Below are positions 27,201 through 40,990 of a stretch of DNA of 64,000 nt, one piece after another; position 1 is the stretch's first letter; every line of letters begins with the position of its first letter. The notes under the pieces were generated by a model. It made no database searches. It was not told where the DNA came from and saw nothing but the letters and a program-made list of their open reading frames with translations. The DNA is from Polytrichum commune. Lineage: Eukaryota; Streptophyta; Polytrichopsida; Polytrichales; Polytrichaceae. The stretch lies in contig OX485807.1 in NCBI GenBank assembly GCA_950295325.1, positions 21,487,666 to 21,551,665 on the forward strand. Direction: 5' to 3'. Both the position numbers and the translations under genes were made by a program.

Positions 27201-30200
27201 TTAGTGCTTAAGTTCCAATCTCAATTCTCACTACAACTATCACTGAATGTTACCCTCATGTATTCCCCAGAATAACTGCAGAAAAGAATGAAGAACCCTT
27301 ACTATAGACTTACCTATGATGCCTCGCCCATCACTGCCAGTGCAATTCCAAATCTTCCAGCAAGGCTACAAAAGTCACACCAACTAAAACGGCTTTAACA
27401 TCATCATTCTCATGGCCCAGCTCTTTGTGGCGTGTTGGCCTTAAAAGTCAAAACCTGAAGTAAACTCTTTCTTTAAAATAATGAAATTGCACTGAAACTA
27501 ATTGAAATGTCTTATCCAGAGCATACACCTGCAGTATCCATCCAACTGAAAACACAGGAGACAAATGAATTTAAATGGTGTCCTGAGTACCGAACGCCAG
27601 GTAGTCTGTGCAATAGACCTTGTATGCGACAGCACTAGCATCTTGGAGTGGTAGTATCATTTGAGTAGAGAATGTCAGGATTTCATTAGGATGCCAGAAC
27701 AATACAACCTTGACATGCCCTGTTCTTGGACTTGAAACTAGATACAGTTAAATGCATCCAGACATCACTCAGACCTCCATGAAGCTATACCTTAATCAGA
27801 CGATTCTTATGATACACATTGAATCCTTGTATGTTGATGTGGTCCTTCGCATCTTTCACAAAACCAATAGTCACCACTGCCATCATCTGCATGGAGAGCC
27901 TTACTATCATAAACATGACCACAATACCATACACCATGCTATGTCAACACTTTTCTTCCAACAATTTAAATGAAAACACCACATGCACATCATCAGTGTA
28001 GGGTAAGCAGATAACCAATTTCATTCCAACCAGCACCTAAAATCAGAAAGTACTTGACAATAACACTTACATCTGTCTCCCTTGACACATGGTCAGCCCC
28101 ATTCTGTGGTCTGTAAGTGAGCTCTTGTGCGTACATCAAGTCATCTACCAGGTTATGGTGCTGAACTTCCTGTCCTCTTAGTATGATCCTGAAGCCAGGT
28201 GGCATCCTCAAGTACAAGATCGATACATAGCTCTGTGTCACAAGCAAAAAATTAACTCCAGGTAGAATGTTGCATTTGAATTGCAACACACAAATTTGAG
28301 CGCTATGCACACCCAAACTGGACCAAGAACACAATGCAGCCCTATTCCCCAGTTCCCAAGTTCCCAAGTTTGTTGGAGCAATTGCAAACCAATATGACAC
28401 ACGGGAAATGTCCTTGCATCCTGGATTACTAGAAGCTTCTTCAAGACAAGTGTCAACAATAGACGAGAAATACCCTCAACGAGTGCCGATATGTCAAGTA
28501 GTGTCGAGAATTAGGAAATCGTTGAGCCATTAATATTTTCTTCTCGTCACGATTAGCTCCTCTAATTTGAATATCCTGGTAAAGAAAGTCACGACATTCT
28601 CATGAGCAACAATGTCATCATGTCCATGATTGAAAACATTGGTATTTTCATGCCACCAATTTCTCACTCTGAGAAAGGTTCAACACTGTGCAGATAGTGA
28701 AGACATGCTGAATGGAGTGTTTGCTGTTATTCTCTGCACTACAGAAATTGTTAAGAATAGTACTTACATATGGATCTGTGTCAAAATCCAGTTCCAAATG
28801 GCCCTGATCGTCCTCCCATAAATTGTATAGAACAATTCTCGTCCCATGGTCCTTCATCCCTGCAAACTGGAACTATAGAAAGCATCACTTTTAGACGCAG
28901 TCAGAATCTGTATCCAGCCTAAACACTCCACAAACTCCCCAACCACATACTATATTGTTTTCCAGGTATAGCAAGAAGACACAATTACAGGCATAACACT
29001 AAGGCTGTAGGTTCTGAATTCCACACATAGTAGGATTCCAGTTCATCATCTTAAGATAGTCAAATTTTTGTGGCAAATTTCACTGCCTATATCCCCAACA
29101 AAATCAGCGACTACTGTGATGGGCTGCTAAATAGAACCTGGTCAAAAAGTTCCTCCTCATTGGCATATGGACACCAACTCTGTATAGTTTCTAAGTTGTG
29201 TGTCCAGTCCTTCAGAGTGCTCCTTGTCATTTTCCATACCTCTCCATCACCAACTTCATAATCTATCTGCATGTACCCACAGCTTCTCTTTAAGATGTCA
29301 TGCAACACATCACTTACAAGGCCTTGCGTGTATCTCAACACAACATAACTCCGTCCTTCATACTTATAAGGTAAAATATGTAGAATTCCTCAAAATAACT
29401 AGAACATTTCGAACCTAGATATTGGCCCTGGTCATGAATCTTTGAAACTAAATTATTTACAATTAAGCCCTTATTTATCAACTATGTAGGGAAAATGCCC
29501 AAATTTCAATTTCTTTCATTACTGCATGAAGTTAGGTTGGGACTGTCATGTTAGAAAAAATCACAAAGTAGCATTCTCACCATTGGGACAACAATGTCAT
29601 CGTGTCCAGTTTGCCGTAGAAAAGTGAAAGACAGCATACCAATACTCTGAGTGGCCCTGCCACAAAACCCACATGTTAACCTCGCATTACTTGACAAAGC
29701 ACTAGCAACCTATTGTGGAGCAAGGCCTAGGCCCACACTGTCGCAAGCCTCAGCACAGAATAGGGGGCTGGAGGCACAAATTCAACTATATTCACCAAGT
29801 AACAACACCCTCGCCACTAAATCCTAAAAAGTATTCTGCCACAGGTCTCTTTTCTGCCAATCTACCTCGGCCATTCGCACAGGCTATTAGATAAAAGAGA
29901 GTCACCTGAAACTACAAGGCCTACATGCCCTACAAGAGAAGCATTTAGAAAATAATATATCAAAAAAAACACAAGCAAATTTACAGCTCAGAACTGGGTT
30001 GCAATGCCGTGTATTAGCAATCACAATCAAGTGAAGGGTCATGCAGCCCTTGTACCTGTTTCCATTTTTGGCACGAGATCGTGAAAACACTATCACATCA
30101 GCCCCAAGCCGCATTGTACTTGTTTTGAATCCATTCCCATCTGCACATCCAACAATCATAAATCCTAACAGAATAAAAGAGTTCACGGTGGAGGTAAACT

Positions 30201-33200
30201 GATGCAGGCCTGCCCCAGCTCACATGTAAAAAGAAAAAGTCAAAATAGCTCTAACAGTCCTTATAGCAACTCATAAATTACCATCAACCCTGCATGAGAA
30301 TCCTTGTCAATATACAGAAATGTCAGTTGTGTGCAGAGAAGAATGTGGAGAAACCATGCCGTGGTTATTAACTGCAATAAGAAACCTGCAAGGAGTACGC
30401 ACAATAAAGTGAAGAGCTAGAGTTTGTGACAAACAATCTGTTGACATATATACTATCACAAGTAGCGAGCATATCAGAGGTGGAGATAAGTACAGACATT
30501 GGCCAATTGTGTTGGCACTTTTGCTTTTGGCAGAATATCCGAGAGACATGCATTGACGCATCCGGTCTGGGGTCATTCCACCACCATCGTCTGGAGAAAA
30601 AATGTATTTCGTTTTTAGAAATCTACTCATCAAAAATTGTGAAAATTTGCGAAGTTATCTAAATCAAAGTCATAACAGATTCTATGATCGCACATATCAT
30701 GCCCAAGTTGAATTGCAGAATAAGGACTGTTAGAAATACTCAATTTCAACCAAATGACCATAACATCATTATCAAATCTCAGCAGTTCTATAAATTGATC
30801 TAATATACTCAAATTCATCAACATATTTATGTGAAACAGAAGTCTAAAAGATAATTACACAAATTTGGAAAAACACAGATGCTCTCTTCATATAAATATT
30901 GCTATACATTGAAACCACTACCAAGAGCAACCAGGAGACTCCGACCCTCTGCAAAGCCATACCTTCAATGACAAGCATTGGGGAGCCATTTCTGGGATGC
31001 AGAGCCACATCAACATTCACATATGTTGCGCCATTCACAACCTGCTTCCAGAGATGTTACGCTCAGTCCCTTATGAGCAACTAGACTTTTGTAACATGCA
31101 CTTGTGGTTACATCTACTACTTAGAACCTGATTTCCATAATGTGCTTTTGAAAGTTTTAGCTGGCATAAGGTACATTTCGCAAGTTGTCTTCAGGCTGTG
31201 AATCAAGATCTTACTTTTAATTAGCACAACAGAACATTCTTTTGACAAAACATTTTAAACAGAAAGTCTCTACTTATAACTTATCAGAGGCCAACTATCT
31301 TAGCAAATGCAACAGTCACCAGAGAGCAGTACTGGCCAATTGAGTATCTTAGCTCAAGTAATTACAAATCAACATAGGTGATTCTCTCCACAACCCTTAT
31401 CCCAATATCTATGAAAATGTTCTTGCTAACTTACTTAAGTTTTTGCATACAAGATTGATGTTTTTTAAGAACATGTGTGGATGCTTTAAGTCTGGTATAT
31501 AGCACTTCTGGCAACAACTATGTCCTCTCCCTTATTTACCCAGAGGATTTCTCTCTTTTTGCAATGTGTAAAATGCTCTCATTTAGAACCATGACTATCT
31601 ATTCATTGTTTGGCTACTACAATAAGCTTCTGGCTCAGTAATACCTCGTCCACAGCGTTGTCCAGTAGTTCTGCTACAGCTGCAATAGAGAACACCCAGG
31701 GTCAAATGCCCAACCCTAAACCAAGAATTGCCAACCTATGAAAGTTGCCAAGTGTAATATATTTTTTATCAAGATGATGTACTTTCCACCTATGTTGAGA
31801 CATTCTAAGAAGAAGCTTGCTCAATCATAAACATTCTCGGCAGTTCCTGTAAACCTGGAGGTCCTGCTCTTGGCACTTGGGACAGGCACCTCCTAATCTC
31901 AGTAATTGCAAGGAAGATTCATTGCTAGATATCGTCTAGGCAATAAGGGTCCATGAGTGGCTGCTCTCAATGTACCCATAAAATTCAACCCCAACAAGCT
32001 ATGTTGAAGCCTGCCTTATCAATTTAAGTGTTTACTCCATCCATATGCCTTGACATAGCCACTTCAGTAAGTACAACTTGAAGGTCAGATGTCACCAGAC
32101 TGATAGGGAGGTAAGAAGCGAGTAGATGTACCTCCAAGAGCCCATCTGTGACTAGTGGCGTTGGAATGAAGAAACTTGGGGTGAACCCTCACATGGTCAA
32201 TTCCACCTGCATATAACAAGAGGCTCCTGTGATGTCAACCACCTTCCTGAAATAATAAAAGTGCCGTAAAAGCCTACGTGAGGTTGGATTTCCTTTGTGA
32301 TTTAGGTGTGTGGAGGATGTGCCTCCGTAAGAAATGCAGATTTACTTGCATTGAGAAAATCAGATAGCCCAGGAAACAGTTGACGTTTTTCCAGGTTCCC
32401 ACTCATGCTTAGGCAAATTCATTGTGAATATGTTACATGCAGCTTCTAGTGCTGATGAATAAAGGCGTTCAGAGAACAAGCTGGGATCAGTCCACTTCGC
32501 TGGCTGTGTGAATGGTAAACCATCTTGCGCGTCATCCAATTTAATAAGCGTGGTACACTCTGTCTGCAACCTCTAGGTGGCGGTGCAGACTTTAAGGAGA
32601 AAGCAGTATATCCAGGTATGTTAAGGGGATAGAGGCAGGTTCTCAATACTTCCTCAGACATAGAAGACCACCATAATGTGCGTGCAACACAAAGAATAAT
32701 GACAAACGGCTGTGTTCGTTCATTAGAATAATCTGTTGTAATGCCTGGATCTCATCTTCACGTAGCACCGATAGTGTAGTAAAATTATAGATTTCACTTC
32801 AAGGATTTCAAAGGACCTAAACAATCACCTGCTTGTTGCCTGACAATTGAAGGCTGGCCATCATAGTCTCCAGCTTTCCAGAATTGCTTGCAACTAGTTC
32901 GGTTTCGTGTGCTTTCGTCAACGGGAGCGGGAGCAGGAGAGGGAGAGGGCTGGGGGAAAAATGGTAGAGCCACCGGAGACACACTATTTTTCACGTCGAG
33001 CCCGAAGTCCGTTTGGACTTGACTCTTCAAATCCTCATATCTCCAGGCACTCAATCGTAAGTCATCTACAGGCTCCACCTTTTGCTTCTTCTCCGCAAAC
33101 CCTTCTTCCCACGGGTTTCCCTGCGGACTCACCCTTTTGCCCACGCTCTTTGGCTCCCTAACTTCATCGCTGTTGGTACTACTGGAGCTCAGTTCGTAGA

Positions 33201-33243
33201 CGTCTTCCACATCTTCCCTCTTCACTTCCTCCAGTGCAGACAT
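24283..33243 (-). CDS. MORC: MORC-family GHKL ATPase, 20 exons, complete
   Basis: Exons, minus strand: 33243-32829, 32206-32132, 31679-31645, 31041-30963, 30590-30498, 30140-30056, 29656-29581, 29266-29138, 28866-28768, 28575-28474, 28232-28071, 27886-27791, 27365-27314, 26968-26857, 26750-26671, 26224-25923, 25713-25574, 25324-25249, 24732-24589, 24348-24283. They sum to 2,418 nt (805 aa plus stop) with every phase matching. Seen: an acidic, Ser-rich N-terminus with a basic KKQK stretch; the plant MORC signature CKQFWKAGDY near residue 125; HVRVHPKFLHSNATSH; ATP-site motif AELLDNAVDE (about 166-175); DDGGGM (about 202-207); GNGFKTSTMRLG (about 234-245); then an S5-like region with HGTRIVLYNLWEDD and YLRMPPGFRIILRG; NCHRVGYVSKKGRKK; and a C-terminal coiled coil rich in E, R and L that ends the protein. 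No CW zinc finger was seen, as in other plant MORCs. Known family role: ATP-dependent DNA clamping and compaction in gene and transposon silencing. Assignment to a MORC subgroup is not made. Confidence 0.95.
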
Positions 33244-34800
33244 CGCTGCACCTCATATGCTATCAATCAACGTGAAGCGCAACTAATTGGCGCAACCATT
33301 GCAAAGAAACTCCAGCAACAAGATAATAACCCACATACGCTTTCCCTAAACCTTCAAAGAATGAAGGTCGCTGTGTAGGAAAAATACTCCCTCCTGTACA
33401 CCCTGGTTGCTTCCGGTACTACCTTAACGCGGCCTTCTAGACAAAGGTGTTCAATCCAAGTAGTTCAACACATTGCTGGTGGGATGAAAATGCTGGCCCT
33501 GGAGCTTCTTCTCCTTGGTGCAAAAGCCTAGATTTCGTGAAGGCTTGAGTGAGCAGTAACTGACCATCTGCTTTTGGTCCTGTTGAAGTTTGGTATACTT
33601 TCTCCAGAATTTTCTAAACCCCACTGTTGACGAGATTGAGTACCTACACAAAGAGACCCCGGCTTAGCTTTACAGGAGCAACACACCAGATTGAGGGATA
33701 TCGTGCTGAAGTTGACACATGACTCACTGGAAGTCTTAAAACACGAGTTAAATAGCTGTCACCTTTCCACTAGCCACCGAGTGTTTGTCCACTTGCGTCA
33801 ACACCCTATTATTTGAGGTGGCGTAAAGCAGTACCTAACTCCAGTTTTCCAAGGTTCGGAGGCCGCAGTAACCTGACCGACAGTTTTCTCGAGCTGACCT
33901 TAGCTTCTCCACAACCACGCTCCAACCTGAGCTTGGAGGTCTAACGGACCTCTTTCACCACAATGTTGTTACTCGGGCCGTTTCATAAAACAAACCAGTG
34001 ATTTTTCCCAAGCACCTATCCTATAGGCCCCCTTCCATTCTCTGACGTGTAGAATTCTTGAGCTTCAGCTGAAGAAAAACCCTCCCTTAGCAAACTTCTC
34101 TCCCCTGGACCTGCAAATCCCTGCCGCTTCCACCTCTACGCCTAAACGCCAAAATACGCGTACGAACAGTATCAAACCAGCATTATGCAATCCAAGCTCC
34201 TCAATGCCCACCTCCAATGAGCTCCAGAAACATAGGAACAAGCTGCCACAATGCCACTAAAACTCCTCCAACACCCTCCACTCTCGGACACGCACTTAAC
34301 CCTCCCTGCCGTATACGCACTGCACTGCACTGCACTGCACTCCACATCAAAATTCGAAGAAAATTTCTCTCGGCCTAATCCCAAACTTCACCTGAATTTG
34401 CAACAGCAATAACGCAGTAGCACTGGCGATGATGCACTACTCAGCCTGCTCGTCTTCAATTCCCTTGAGACTAATTTTAGCGTATCTGCCTCGACACGCA
34501 ACCAAATGCAACGCGAAAGAGCTCGCCGAGTGCAGGAAGATGCGAAGGATTCAAGTGCGTGGATAAAAGGGTGCTCCGAGGTGGCAGTGATGCGAAGAGT
34601 GGGGTGGAGCGCCGAGATTGTGGACAATGGTTTTTTCCTTCGCTTCCTTCTCTTTCCTTTCCTCGGGGCAGGGTTTGGTGCACCGAAGTTCCGATCCTCC
34701 GAGGTTTTGGTAACGAAAAGAGAGGCAAGAGATGGATGAGCCAGGTATTTGGATGATATTCATTCATTGCAATGGAGGGGATGGACGGATGAAAGCTTGC
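33244..34800 (-). promoter_or_regulatory. Probable MORC promoter and 5-prime UTR region
   Basis: GC content rises just upstream of the MORC ATG and stays raised to about 34,750, then drops sharply. The region lacks a supported coding exon. Frames of 65 to 98 aa on both strands have no domains. The position, composition and TGCAC microsatellite suggest a promoter; no core element or start site was identified. Confidence 0.35.
34316..34341. repeat. (TGCAC)n pentanucleotide microsatellite upstream of MORC
   Basis: About five units, 1.1 kb upstream of the MORC start codon in a GC-richer segment that may contain its promoter. Confidence 0.85.
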
Positions 34801-36633
34801 CTAGGTCCATCATCAGGTATATTTGAGACAAAACTTTGATGATATTGAGATTGGGTGATGAGGTAGATGGGACTCAAATTTGTTGTCTTTTTGGTTTTAG
34901 GTAACCCACTTCTCTAAGGATATCACACTAATGATTAAGATATGTGATTGATCTAATTAATTGGACGCTTATATGTGAGAGGTAAGGTAATGTGGACCTA
35001 TAACAAACTTTCAAACTCCACGTATACCTTAGGATGGGTCGTTGGATAGGATAGTGAATTGTCTCATGCAACTAGTAATTGCAAATCATGAAGATCATTG
35101 TTTTCTGTGTCAAAATCATAGTTCAGATGCAAAAGTTATAAGAGGTCAAAGTGAAGATTCCATCTTCTTACCATAGACCCTTTGTACTCACTTGAATGGT
35201 CAAGTTGACGATAGAGTCAACAACTTTATTCATAATTTTATTGATCATGATGTCAAAGGTGTTGTCAAGGACCAACTACGATGAAGCAAGACTATCACTA
35301 AACATACGATTTATTGTGGCATATGTTATTCATCGTTGACCCACATTAATTGTTTTACAATTGTTAGATGGCTAGTGGTAGCTAGAAAAGGTGTCATATG
35401 ACACTTGATACTACTTGACAGGTCATGAAAGACATGACACACCAATTTCAATGTCATATTGAATTGTGTGCTTAGTAGAGCTTCTCCAGTGTTTTGGTAT
35501 AGATAGGAAGGGAGACAAAACTTGGAAGAATGTGGGATCTGATGGATGATAAACATCCATTGCTTGGACAAAAGCTTACCTCATTTGTAGGCCACTCAAT
35601 GAATTGAATGTGCCAGGAAGTTAACTCATTGTTGTCACCCAACTGATAACAACAAGAGACAAATGTGACAAAGTATGACTACAATGGCCCTTTTGCTCTC
35701 ACTACCTCAAATATTTGTTCCTATTCTACTGTTTTAAACGCCCATGAGGTACCGTTCTTTCAATTGGATCCCTTGCTTGTTAGGTCCACCTATTGAAACG
35801 CTATTCATTTGCGTTATTGTAAGTGGGCCTTAAATGGACATTTTTAGCTTTGCACCCACTTCTTGTATGACATGGAGAGTGCAATTAGTGCAAGATGATT
35901 GGCAAAATTCAAACCGTGTTTGTACCAATTTTCCTCCCAATTTTCGGAGCTCAAAATAATATCTTATTCATCGTTAAAGTGATCCACGTCTCAACAAAAA
36001 GTGAAGTATATTATAATTGAGTGGCTCAAATGCAAACACGTGACTACACTACATCATTTATGGTATATAGTGTCACTTGGTATTTGTAAGTACTATGCAA
36101 TGCTATAAATCCATGATATAGATTTCATCATTTACCAACAAGAGTCAACTTTCCAAATTCCGAATAGTAATACCCATGAGTAACTGACACTAAATACCAT
36201 TAACAAAGTAGTGCAAATGAGAAGTATGTCCTCTTGGACAATGTTGTTCTCTTACACATGCGCATAAAATCACCTTCCATTTGTCAAGCATTTAAATGTC
36301 ATGTTGACTAACCTACTTGTTGGTTGCTCGGGGAGGACACTTAGGAAAAATAGTAAACATGGTGCGTTAAAATATAGGGTGTATTTTATTCATGAGCAAT
36401 AAAATTTAGAAAAATTTAGATGTAATATAGGATGCTTAAAATTCAAGTAAGGAATAATTAGAGAATATATCGAAAACATTAGAGAATATATCTCGAATAT
36501 TCCAATTATGTGATAGCCTCATTTAAATACCCCTTTAACGCACGTGTTCACACAAAGTATAGTGAAGTGTCCCCCCCCCCCCGAGGTTGGTCGCCTTCCA
36601 TTCTTGAGCATCTCCTTGTTTTGGTGACTGACG
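34801..36633. other. AT-rich spacer
   Basis: No gene found. It ends with a 12-C tract at 36,571-36,582 next to foldback element 1. Confidence 0.45.
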
Positions 36634-37437
36634 TAGAGTAGAGACACCCAGAACCGATCACTTAAGAGATTGTGCGCCATGTTTGGAGAAGTATAAGGTG
36701 GTGCAGAAAAGTTCCATTTAGGAAAATAAATATCAAGAGGAATGCAATTATTTTGGTAATGTTATTCCTCGAATTAAAATTGATGTAGATTTTCAATGCC
36801 AAAAGTTGGTCCGAATGTATCGCCAATGTCTAGAGTCTACCGTAAGCGCTCATTTAAACCGCCCATTCATCCTCACTTTAGCACTCAAAACCAAGACATG
36901 TGTCATGGCATTATTAGTATCAACATGATCAAAATTGAGGCCAACCTAATTAAAATTATGGTACTCTATAGATTGCCGATGGGGCCCTAATTGGGAATAG
37001 GCGCCTCTACTATACTTGAGATTCATTCCCTTGCTCTCTATGGGCAACCATCCATGTACTATAGTAGAGGCACCTATTCCCAATCGGGACCCCATTGGCA
37101 ATGTATAGGTACCACAATTTCGATCAAGCTAGAATTCAATTTTCTCGATCATGTTGGGACTAAATTTCAATTGGGTTGGATCCAATAGTGCCATGACACA
37201 TGTCCCGGTTTTGAGTGCTAAAGTGAGGAAGAATGAGCAGTTATGGCAGACTCTAGACATTGGTAATACGCGCAAGCCAACTTTTGACTTCAAAAATTCA
37301 CAATAATCTCAATCCAATGAATAAAATTACCAAAAAAATTGCAATCCACCTACATATGAAAGAATTGTACCGCCTTATACTTCTCCAAATTTGGTGCATA
37401 ATCTCTTAAGTGAAGAGTTATGGGCACCTCTACTCTA
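36634..37437. repeat. Long foldback (inverted-repeat) element 1
   Basis: The left arm 36,634-37,014 and right arm 37,060-37,437 are inverted copies around a 45-bp spacer. Matching blocks include TAGAGTAGAG at both outer ends, CTTAAGAGATT, GGAGAAGTATAAGG, the CTAGAGTCT box and GGAATAGG.GCCTCTACTATA beside the spacer. Arms are diverged but nearly equal in length. No open frame runs through an arm. A transcript from either side could form a hairpin of about 375 bp. Confidence 0.88.
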
Positions 37438-37859
37438 ATTCAGGTTCACCTCCATGTGCGCGCTTCCTCCTCATGAACCTTCACATCATTTAATGAACTG
37501 ACGATCTACAAGTGATTGGGGTTTTGGACCATGAGTTTCTTGGACTTGGACCCTAGTGTAGGTAAACAACCTAGTTAAAATATTGCTCCCAACCAATCGG
37601 GTCACTCAATTTGATGTTTCTTTTGATATTGGATCCTAGTGTCAACCCCGTGTAAACCCACCCTCGTGGGCATTGAAGAGGTGTTGTGGACCCTGAGTTT
37701 CTTGGACCTAGACCATAATAATATGTTCAAGCGGACCTTTGACATGCATACCTATTTCACAAAGGGTACCAACTTGGCAACGTGACAAAGTCATGAGCAA
37801 AGAGCAAAAGCTCCCTAATTCATTTACATTGTGTAAGGTTGAGGGTGTTATGCAGTTAC

Positions 37860-38020
37860 TTTTCTTAATCGGATGGTTGTATTTGATCGGTGTGTGGTTA
37901 GGTGAGGATCAAAGTACAAACACCATAAAGACACATTTTTAATAGAGATTGGACTATGTTTTCAAATTCTTTTAATTACTCTACACTTAATAGTGAGCAC
38001 AATTGAGATGACCTACGTGT
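37860..38020. repeat. Dispersed repeat family A, partial copy
   Basis: GTTAGGTGAGGATC, AAACACCATAAAGACAC and AGAGATTGGACTATG correspond to 16,580-16,650 and 49,740-49,810. Confidence 0.5.
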
Positions 38021-40244
38021 TCAGTGTAGACTCAACAAACATGCACTTCTGATAACCATAACCAAATCATGGTAGGTCCAATTTCAACACCGCTTTTTTG
38101 TTGATGTTTCCTAGTATTTGCAAACACAACCCAAGTTCCATTGTGTAGATCCACTCAGTAGAAGTTTGAGAACTTCAAAATTGAACCAAAAATAACACCC
38201 ACATACCCTAAACCTAAATATGTTGGGTACAATATTGTTCTCTATCTTTATTAGGACATATTTGGTCACACACGAAAGTGTCGTATTATCCGAATGTCAC
38301 ATTCTTGGTAATAAGGCATTTTGGCCTCAAATATTGTACCACCGTAGGTTGTTAGCCGGTCCAACACAATTGTGTTGAATAATTATTTGAAGTGCCAAAA
38401 GTCAATCCAACAATTCAATTCAATAATTTATAAATTTCAACACTATTGCTATGAATTTCTTAAAATTCCGGCTAGTTCACATATATGTAATGGGCGCAAG
38501 GATAGTCAAGTACACAACTCCATCACCCTGCACATGTTAAAGAGTAAGCGATTTAAAACTATATACCAACTTTGAATTTTGTGAAGGAAAAAACCATAAA
38601 CATTTGAAAAACACATTGATCTACAAAGCCAAGCAATTTATGTTGCCAAAGAAAATTTCAAGAAAAGTCTACATATTTTAGAAGATGGTGCAAGTAGCGT
38701 GAAAGTATATAGATTTTGTTAAAACATGATAAAATTACATAAAATTGATGTTTTTGTAGATTTTTTTAATTTTTTCCCTCAAGTTTAGGATGAATTCAAG
38801 GAAATTGAAAAAAAAAAATCCAACTTCAAAATATTTGAAGTCATGAATCTACGTCCAAAACCAAAATTAGGCATTACCTTTTGGGAAATACTTTTGGGAA
38901 ATACTTTTAATGATAGGTTTTGAAAATCTCATCTTGATATTCTATATTTGAATACCTAACACAACAATAAAGGGCACCATGAAAAATAAATCAAACAACA
39001 TTTTTCTACTACGTTTAGGCATTTGACCAAAAAAATTATGGTTTTAGTTTACTGGAACATTTTTTTCCTGTATATTTGATTGTGCTTGCTCCCTAATCAA
39101 TAGGTATAAGGTCTCCACATTAAACATTGTGGTAGCTGGACATTTTAGTATATTAAGTCCTCCCAGTGAGGTGTCCATAATCCATGTGGGATATGTAAAC
39201 TTGAGATGAATCCTCATGAATGTATTTGTATGTATCTTTTGTATAAAAATTTCAAATTGCACTTTTGTTTGTTGGAGGTGGTACTATGTTCCACTTTCTA
39301 TGTTTTCTTAGTTCAACACAACTCCAAAAGAAATTTTCTTCTTAGCACAATCAAGCTCCAAAAATATGTTCATAACACATTGTCTCTTCAAACCTCCTCA
39401 CTTCTTGAACATGCTTGCTCAAATTTGTTCATGTCTTTTGCACAAAATCCTCAAATCACAAAGCTATTCTTGGACATAATCACGTACCAATAATCTGTTG
39501 TTGGACACAGTTCCAAATAAGTGCATCTTCTGTGTGGAATTGTGGTCCGAAAATGCTCTAAGGACATAGGCCAAGTTCTTAGTATACAATTTTGCAATTC
39601 CATGTTAACTTATTCGTTGTGACGATAGGGAGAACTTGGGATATAATGCGACTCCCTCCTCTATGTAGTACCTTACAATGGATTATTAACACTACATAAG
39701 CTTGTGCGGAGTGAGAATCTAACATATTCCGGGAAAAATGAAGAATTAAAGTGAATTGTGTATATTGTTTTCAAGATTATTTGACATTTATTTTTAAAAT
39801 TATTTTGTGTCGGACTGGCTGTTAGCCTACGGTATGAAGGTGTGTGTGTGTGTGTGTGTGTGTGTTTTTCTTTTTCTTTTAAAAAAAAAAAAAAAAACTG
39901 ACTCATTTCAATGTATAATGTCGTTTTGTACACTTGCTAAATATACATAAACATGAGAGAACATTTAATTTTTTTTTAAACAACAAATACTCGCAACGTT
40001 CCCTTGCATGTTCCAAAGTACTAATCACATAAAAACCTTGAAACACATGCGAGTCTCTCCACTTAGGCGCTTGAATTGCCTCTAGTATATGACAAAGCGT
40101 GCCTAAAAAACGTTGTATTATGAACGCCGTAATCATAGTATGGAGGAAAAATAACACTAGAAAGTTGGTTGATTGGAAATATGTCGGATAATTGAGTGAT
40201 GTAATATGGAGGGTAGTAGTAGATGGTGGTATACTTGCATGCAT
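38021..40244. other. AT-rich spacer
   Basis: No gene. Short frames only. TTTTGGGAAATAC is directly duplicated at about 38,879-38,904, and a GT and A tract lies at 39,841-39,897. Confidence 0.45.
39841..39864. repeat. (GT)n microsatellite
   Basis: An uninterrupted GT run followed by a pyrimidine-rich and A-rich tract to about 39,897. Confidence 0.9.
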
Positions 40245-40703
40245 TACACTCTAAGCTCCGTAGTATCACACCTGTGGCAACCAAAGTGCACGTGATATTA
40301 CGGAGTTTTGTAGTGTCAACATGGATGCGTGATACTATAAAATCAATGTAGCTTGTGACACTAGGGAACAACACAAAGTGCAACATCTCAATGGTGTAGT
40401 GTGGTCCACTCCACTTGACCTTCCCCAACATTGTGGCACACGCATGCACCAACATTCAACACGTGGCAGAAGAAGAAGAAGGAAGAAGAAGAAGACACTC
40501 CACATATTGACTCGTGGCATAATGCAAGGGTGTGGGTTGACTTCTTTGGTGGTTTGCATTAATGGCAAAACCCCATGATATAAGGGAAATAAATGTGACA
40601 ATAAGGAGTGAGATTTGGACTACGAACATCCGTTCCCTAGGGTTTTGGGATATTAGAGAGTGAGTGACATTATGGAGTGTGATATTACAGAATTTAGGGT
40701 GTA
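40245..40703. mobile_element. 459-bp TIR element (MITE-like) with internal repeats
   Basis: The left terminus 40,245-40,271 and inverted right terminus 40,677-40,703 match at 22 of 27 positions and begin TACACYCTAA. A TA target duplication is possible. The core GTGATAYTA, with variants, recurs several times inside. A GAAGAAGAAG run lies at about 40,469-40,494. No coding region was found. Confidence 0.65.
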
Positions 40704-40990
40704 TCATGTTGACACCTGACGACCGATTCATTGATGCGGTTAGCTAGACTGGCCCTCATGGTCAGTTGTGTGGTAGATAGTATGAGTTTGACTTTATTTG
40801 GGGAAATTTCGGGCACTGTGGGAATTTGAGAAGTTATTGTGCACTGTGTTACATACTGAACTTACTGCCTGCCCTGTGTTGTGTCTTTCTAACTTATGTG
40901 CCAGAAAGGCAGACTGCAGTAAAATGATGAGTGCCTTGGTGTAGACACTTGACATAAATAGGCTTTTAATACTTTAGTTCAATTACACCC

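Noticed and set aside
32360-32661. Two minus-strand frames of about 70 aa between MORC exons 1 and 2
   Set aside because: Exon 1 joins exon 2 directly in phase (GCA G|GT GGA) and the peptide matches MORC order, so these lie in the intron.
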